Positions 62,510 to 64,000 of a DNA stretch of 64,000 nt are shown piece by piece (position 1 is the first letter of the stretch; the number at the start of each line of letters is the position of its first letter). The notes under the pieces were generated by a model. That model was not told the DNA's origin, ran no database searches, and saw only the letters and a program-made list of their open reading frames with translations. This DNA comes from Lithospermum erythrorhizon. Lineage: Eukaryota > Streptophyta > Magnoliopsida > Boraginales > Boraginaceae. The position numbers and the translations under genes are program-made. Where the stretch lies: assembly GCA_019722365.1 (NCBI GenBank), contig JADFUC010002358.1, forward strand, positions 1,054,001-1,118,000, given 5' to 3'.

Positions 62510-63974
62510 TTACAACATTGATTGAGAGAACATAACCTTCCTTTTGATGTATACAGACCTCGCATCATCTGCAAAAACAAAGCAATTGAATATAGACAAA
62601 TCAGGTAGGGAATAGCATGAAGATCAATTCTATCAGCACAAGATAAAAAACAAAAGAACTTGACCTGCAATTTGTTTAAAAGAATACTGTTCAGGGACAT
62701 TGCTTTCAGCCTCAACTGCAGCTTTGGCTGATGCAATTCCAACGGCCACGCTTTGCATGACATCTAAACCAGAACATAGAGATGCTAATGTCCCACCAAC
62801 GAAACAATCTCCAGCTCCCGTTAACCTCACAACGGAAGCTGAAAGTGCAGGATAATGTACAGCAAATAGTTTAGAGGCTCCTTTGGACGTTGAAGCCATA
62901 GGCGATAGATTTGAGGGGCAGCTCAAATTTATAGTCTTGTATAGTTTTCCGCCAGATGAGTTAGGAGGGCATTCCCTACAATTAAGTCTCTGAAATCCAA
63001 GATCGGATTTAGAGCAAAGGAATATCCCGTCTGATCCAACTGTTACAATTACTATTTCAATGCCTTTCTCAAGTAAAACCCAGATTGCAGGTTTAAGCTC
63101 TTGAAACAATGATTCAACTGGGAGTTTTACGAAGTTAATGCCTCTTTGTATTGGGTGAAAAGTGTCTTCACCAGAAAGCGCATTTGCCATGGCTATCAGC
63201 TCATCTTCATTAGGTGAGACAAATCTAATCTGCAGGAAGTATTGAATCAACATAAATTCCTTGTAATTACTTTTCATAAAATTTCCCTACGAATCATAAA
63301 CAAGGTAATTTACCTCCATTTTTCAAGATCCAGTTGAATTTTTGTATTTAGTCAACCAGTTAAGTTTAACACTAAACATATTAAAAGAACTTGATGTGCA
63401 AAAATTTTCAGTGAAAACTCCTTTTGCATCTTGATAATCAACTTTCTCTTGATTAAGGATGAAAGAATAAAAGAGGAAATTGCAACTCACATGTTTGACA
63501 ACTGAAGCAACTCTTTTGGATTTAGCAACTGATACAGGCTCAAACCAAACAGGAGTATTACCCTGATCTGCGACTGAGAAAATATAGTGTTCGTCGAAGA
63601 AGGTTCTATGAATATGTATACACATTAAGGTAAGTACTTGAAACATATCACCTATAATATAATTAATAAAACAAGAGCTTTCATGCAAAAAATTTGATCA
63701 GTTCCTTTAGTTGGTTTTCCTATCAATTGTACACACGTCTAGATGTCTAACATTGGTTTTTTGGTTTAAATAGACATTCATCTAAGGAATGATTAATCAA
63801 TATTGAAGATAGATGATTTTGAAAAGAGGAAATAAGTCTTGAAAGGTGAATGAACATACTCTGACAAGATGCTTCCAGACTTACAGGACTCAAGTTAGCA
63901 TCAACCAAAATCACTGGAGCAGTACATATGTTCATCTTGAACTTTTCGATCCAACTCGGGGTTAAATGATGTTC
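62510..63974 (-). CDS. PUKI: Pseudouridine kinase (PfkB family), 3' part
   Basis: Four exons in phase: 63974-63860, 63573-63491, 63229-62665 and 62568-62510, giving 273 aa plus stop. Earlier exons lie beyond the right edge. PfkB/ribokinase-type pseudouridine kinase phosphorylates pseudouridine to its 5'-monophosphate, the first step of its breakdown in the peroxisome with the glycosylase PUMY. Signatures: VILVDANLSPVSLEASCQI, GNTPVWFEPVSVAKSKRVAS, FVSPNEDELIAMANALSG, VIVTVGSDGIFLCSK, and the anion-hole/catalytic motif RLTGAGDCFVGGTLASL with the base Asp. The protein ends SVYIKRKVMFSQSML, whereas plant kinases of this type often carry a peroxisomal signal; none is obvious at this C-terminus. 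Confidence 0.9.
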
Positions 63975-64000
63975 CTGCATCAATAGAGAAACACCTCAGC

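Noticed and set aside
1..64000. rRNA, tRNA, CRISPR arrays, bacterial-type operons
   Set aside because: None seen. The window is plant nuclear DNA, and a tRNA scan by eye found no cloverleaf candidate, though a covariance-model search would be more sensitive.

Overview
This is a 64 kb piece of a plant nuclear genome. The evidence is spliced genes with GT-AG introns, plant-only families (DUF547/MIP1 proteins, UPF0496, a DIR1-like lipid-transfer protein, plastid CCS1) and AT-rich intergenic DNA full of MITEs and decayed LTR, hAT and LINE elements. It looks like a dicot. I could not fix the species from the sequence.

Layout. 1-4.3 kb: decayed hAT transposase (minus) and Ty3/gypsy (plus) relics. 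4.7-5.7 kb (+): DC1 zinc-finger gene, three exons. 6.3-9.1 kb (-): DUF547 protein, nine exons. 10.8-12.8 kb: a pogo-like element, a Stowaway-like MITE and a non-autonomous hAT element, the last two inside one copy of a local duplication. 15.2-19.1 kb (-): Ariadne-type RBR E3 ligase, seven exons. 21.6-23.1 kb (-): EEF1AKMT4-like methyltransferase, seven exons. 23.5-25.6 kb (-): a broken MATE transporter gene. 27.3-30.1 kb (-): plastid CCS1, eight exons. 31.2-31.9 kb (-): an RMA-type membrane-anchored RING gene whose RING is damaged. 35.0-44.8 kb (-): PLAA/DOA1, 22 exons. 46.8-47.9 kb (-): UPF0496 protein. 50.6-56.3 kb: a MITE with a complete Ty1/copia element (5,393 bp, 5-bp target duplication) inserted at its tip. 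57.5-57.8 kb (+): DIR1-like lipid-transfer protein. 58.7-60.7 kb (-): deSI-like PPPDE protease. 62.5-64 kb (-): 3' part of pseudouridine kinase, running off the right edge.

Every exon chain called intact was assembled by hand from splice sites and checked for reading phase. The predicted lengths are DC1 245, DUF547 569, ARI 540, methyltransferase 258, CCS1 541, PLAA 758 and deSI-like 248 aa. Ten of the twelve genes lie on the minus strand. Four (ARI, RMA, PLAA, deSI) belong to ubiquitin/SUMO biology, but they are separate transcription units and I see no proof that they form a functional cluster.

I found no clearly new biological system. The most interesting signals are an intron in the DC1 gene flanked exactly by a 10-bp direct repeat, two 71-bp-period duplications that each copy an exon/intron boundary of PLAA, an RMA gene damaged only in its RING finger, and an indel-dominated error pattern shared by the repeats and the two broken genes. 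That pattern may be an assembly artefact.
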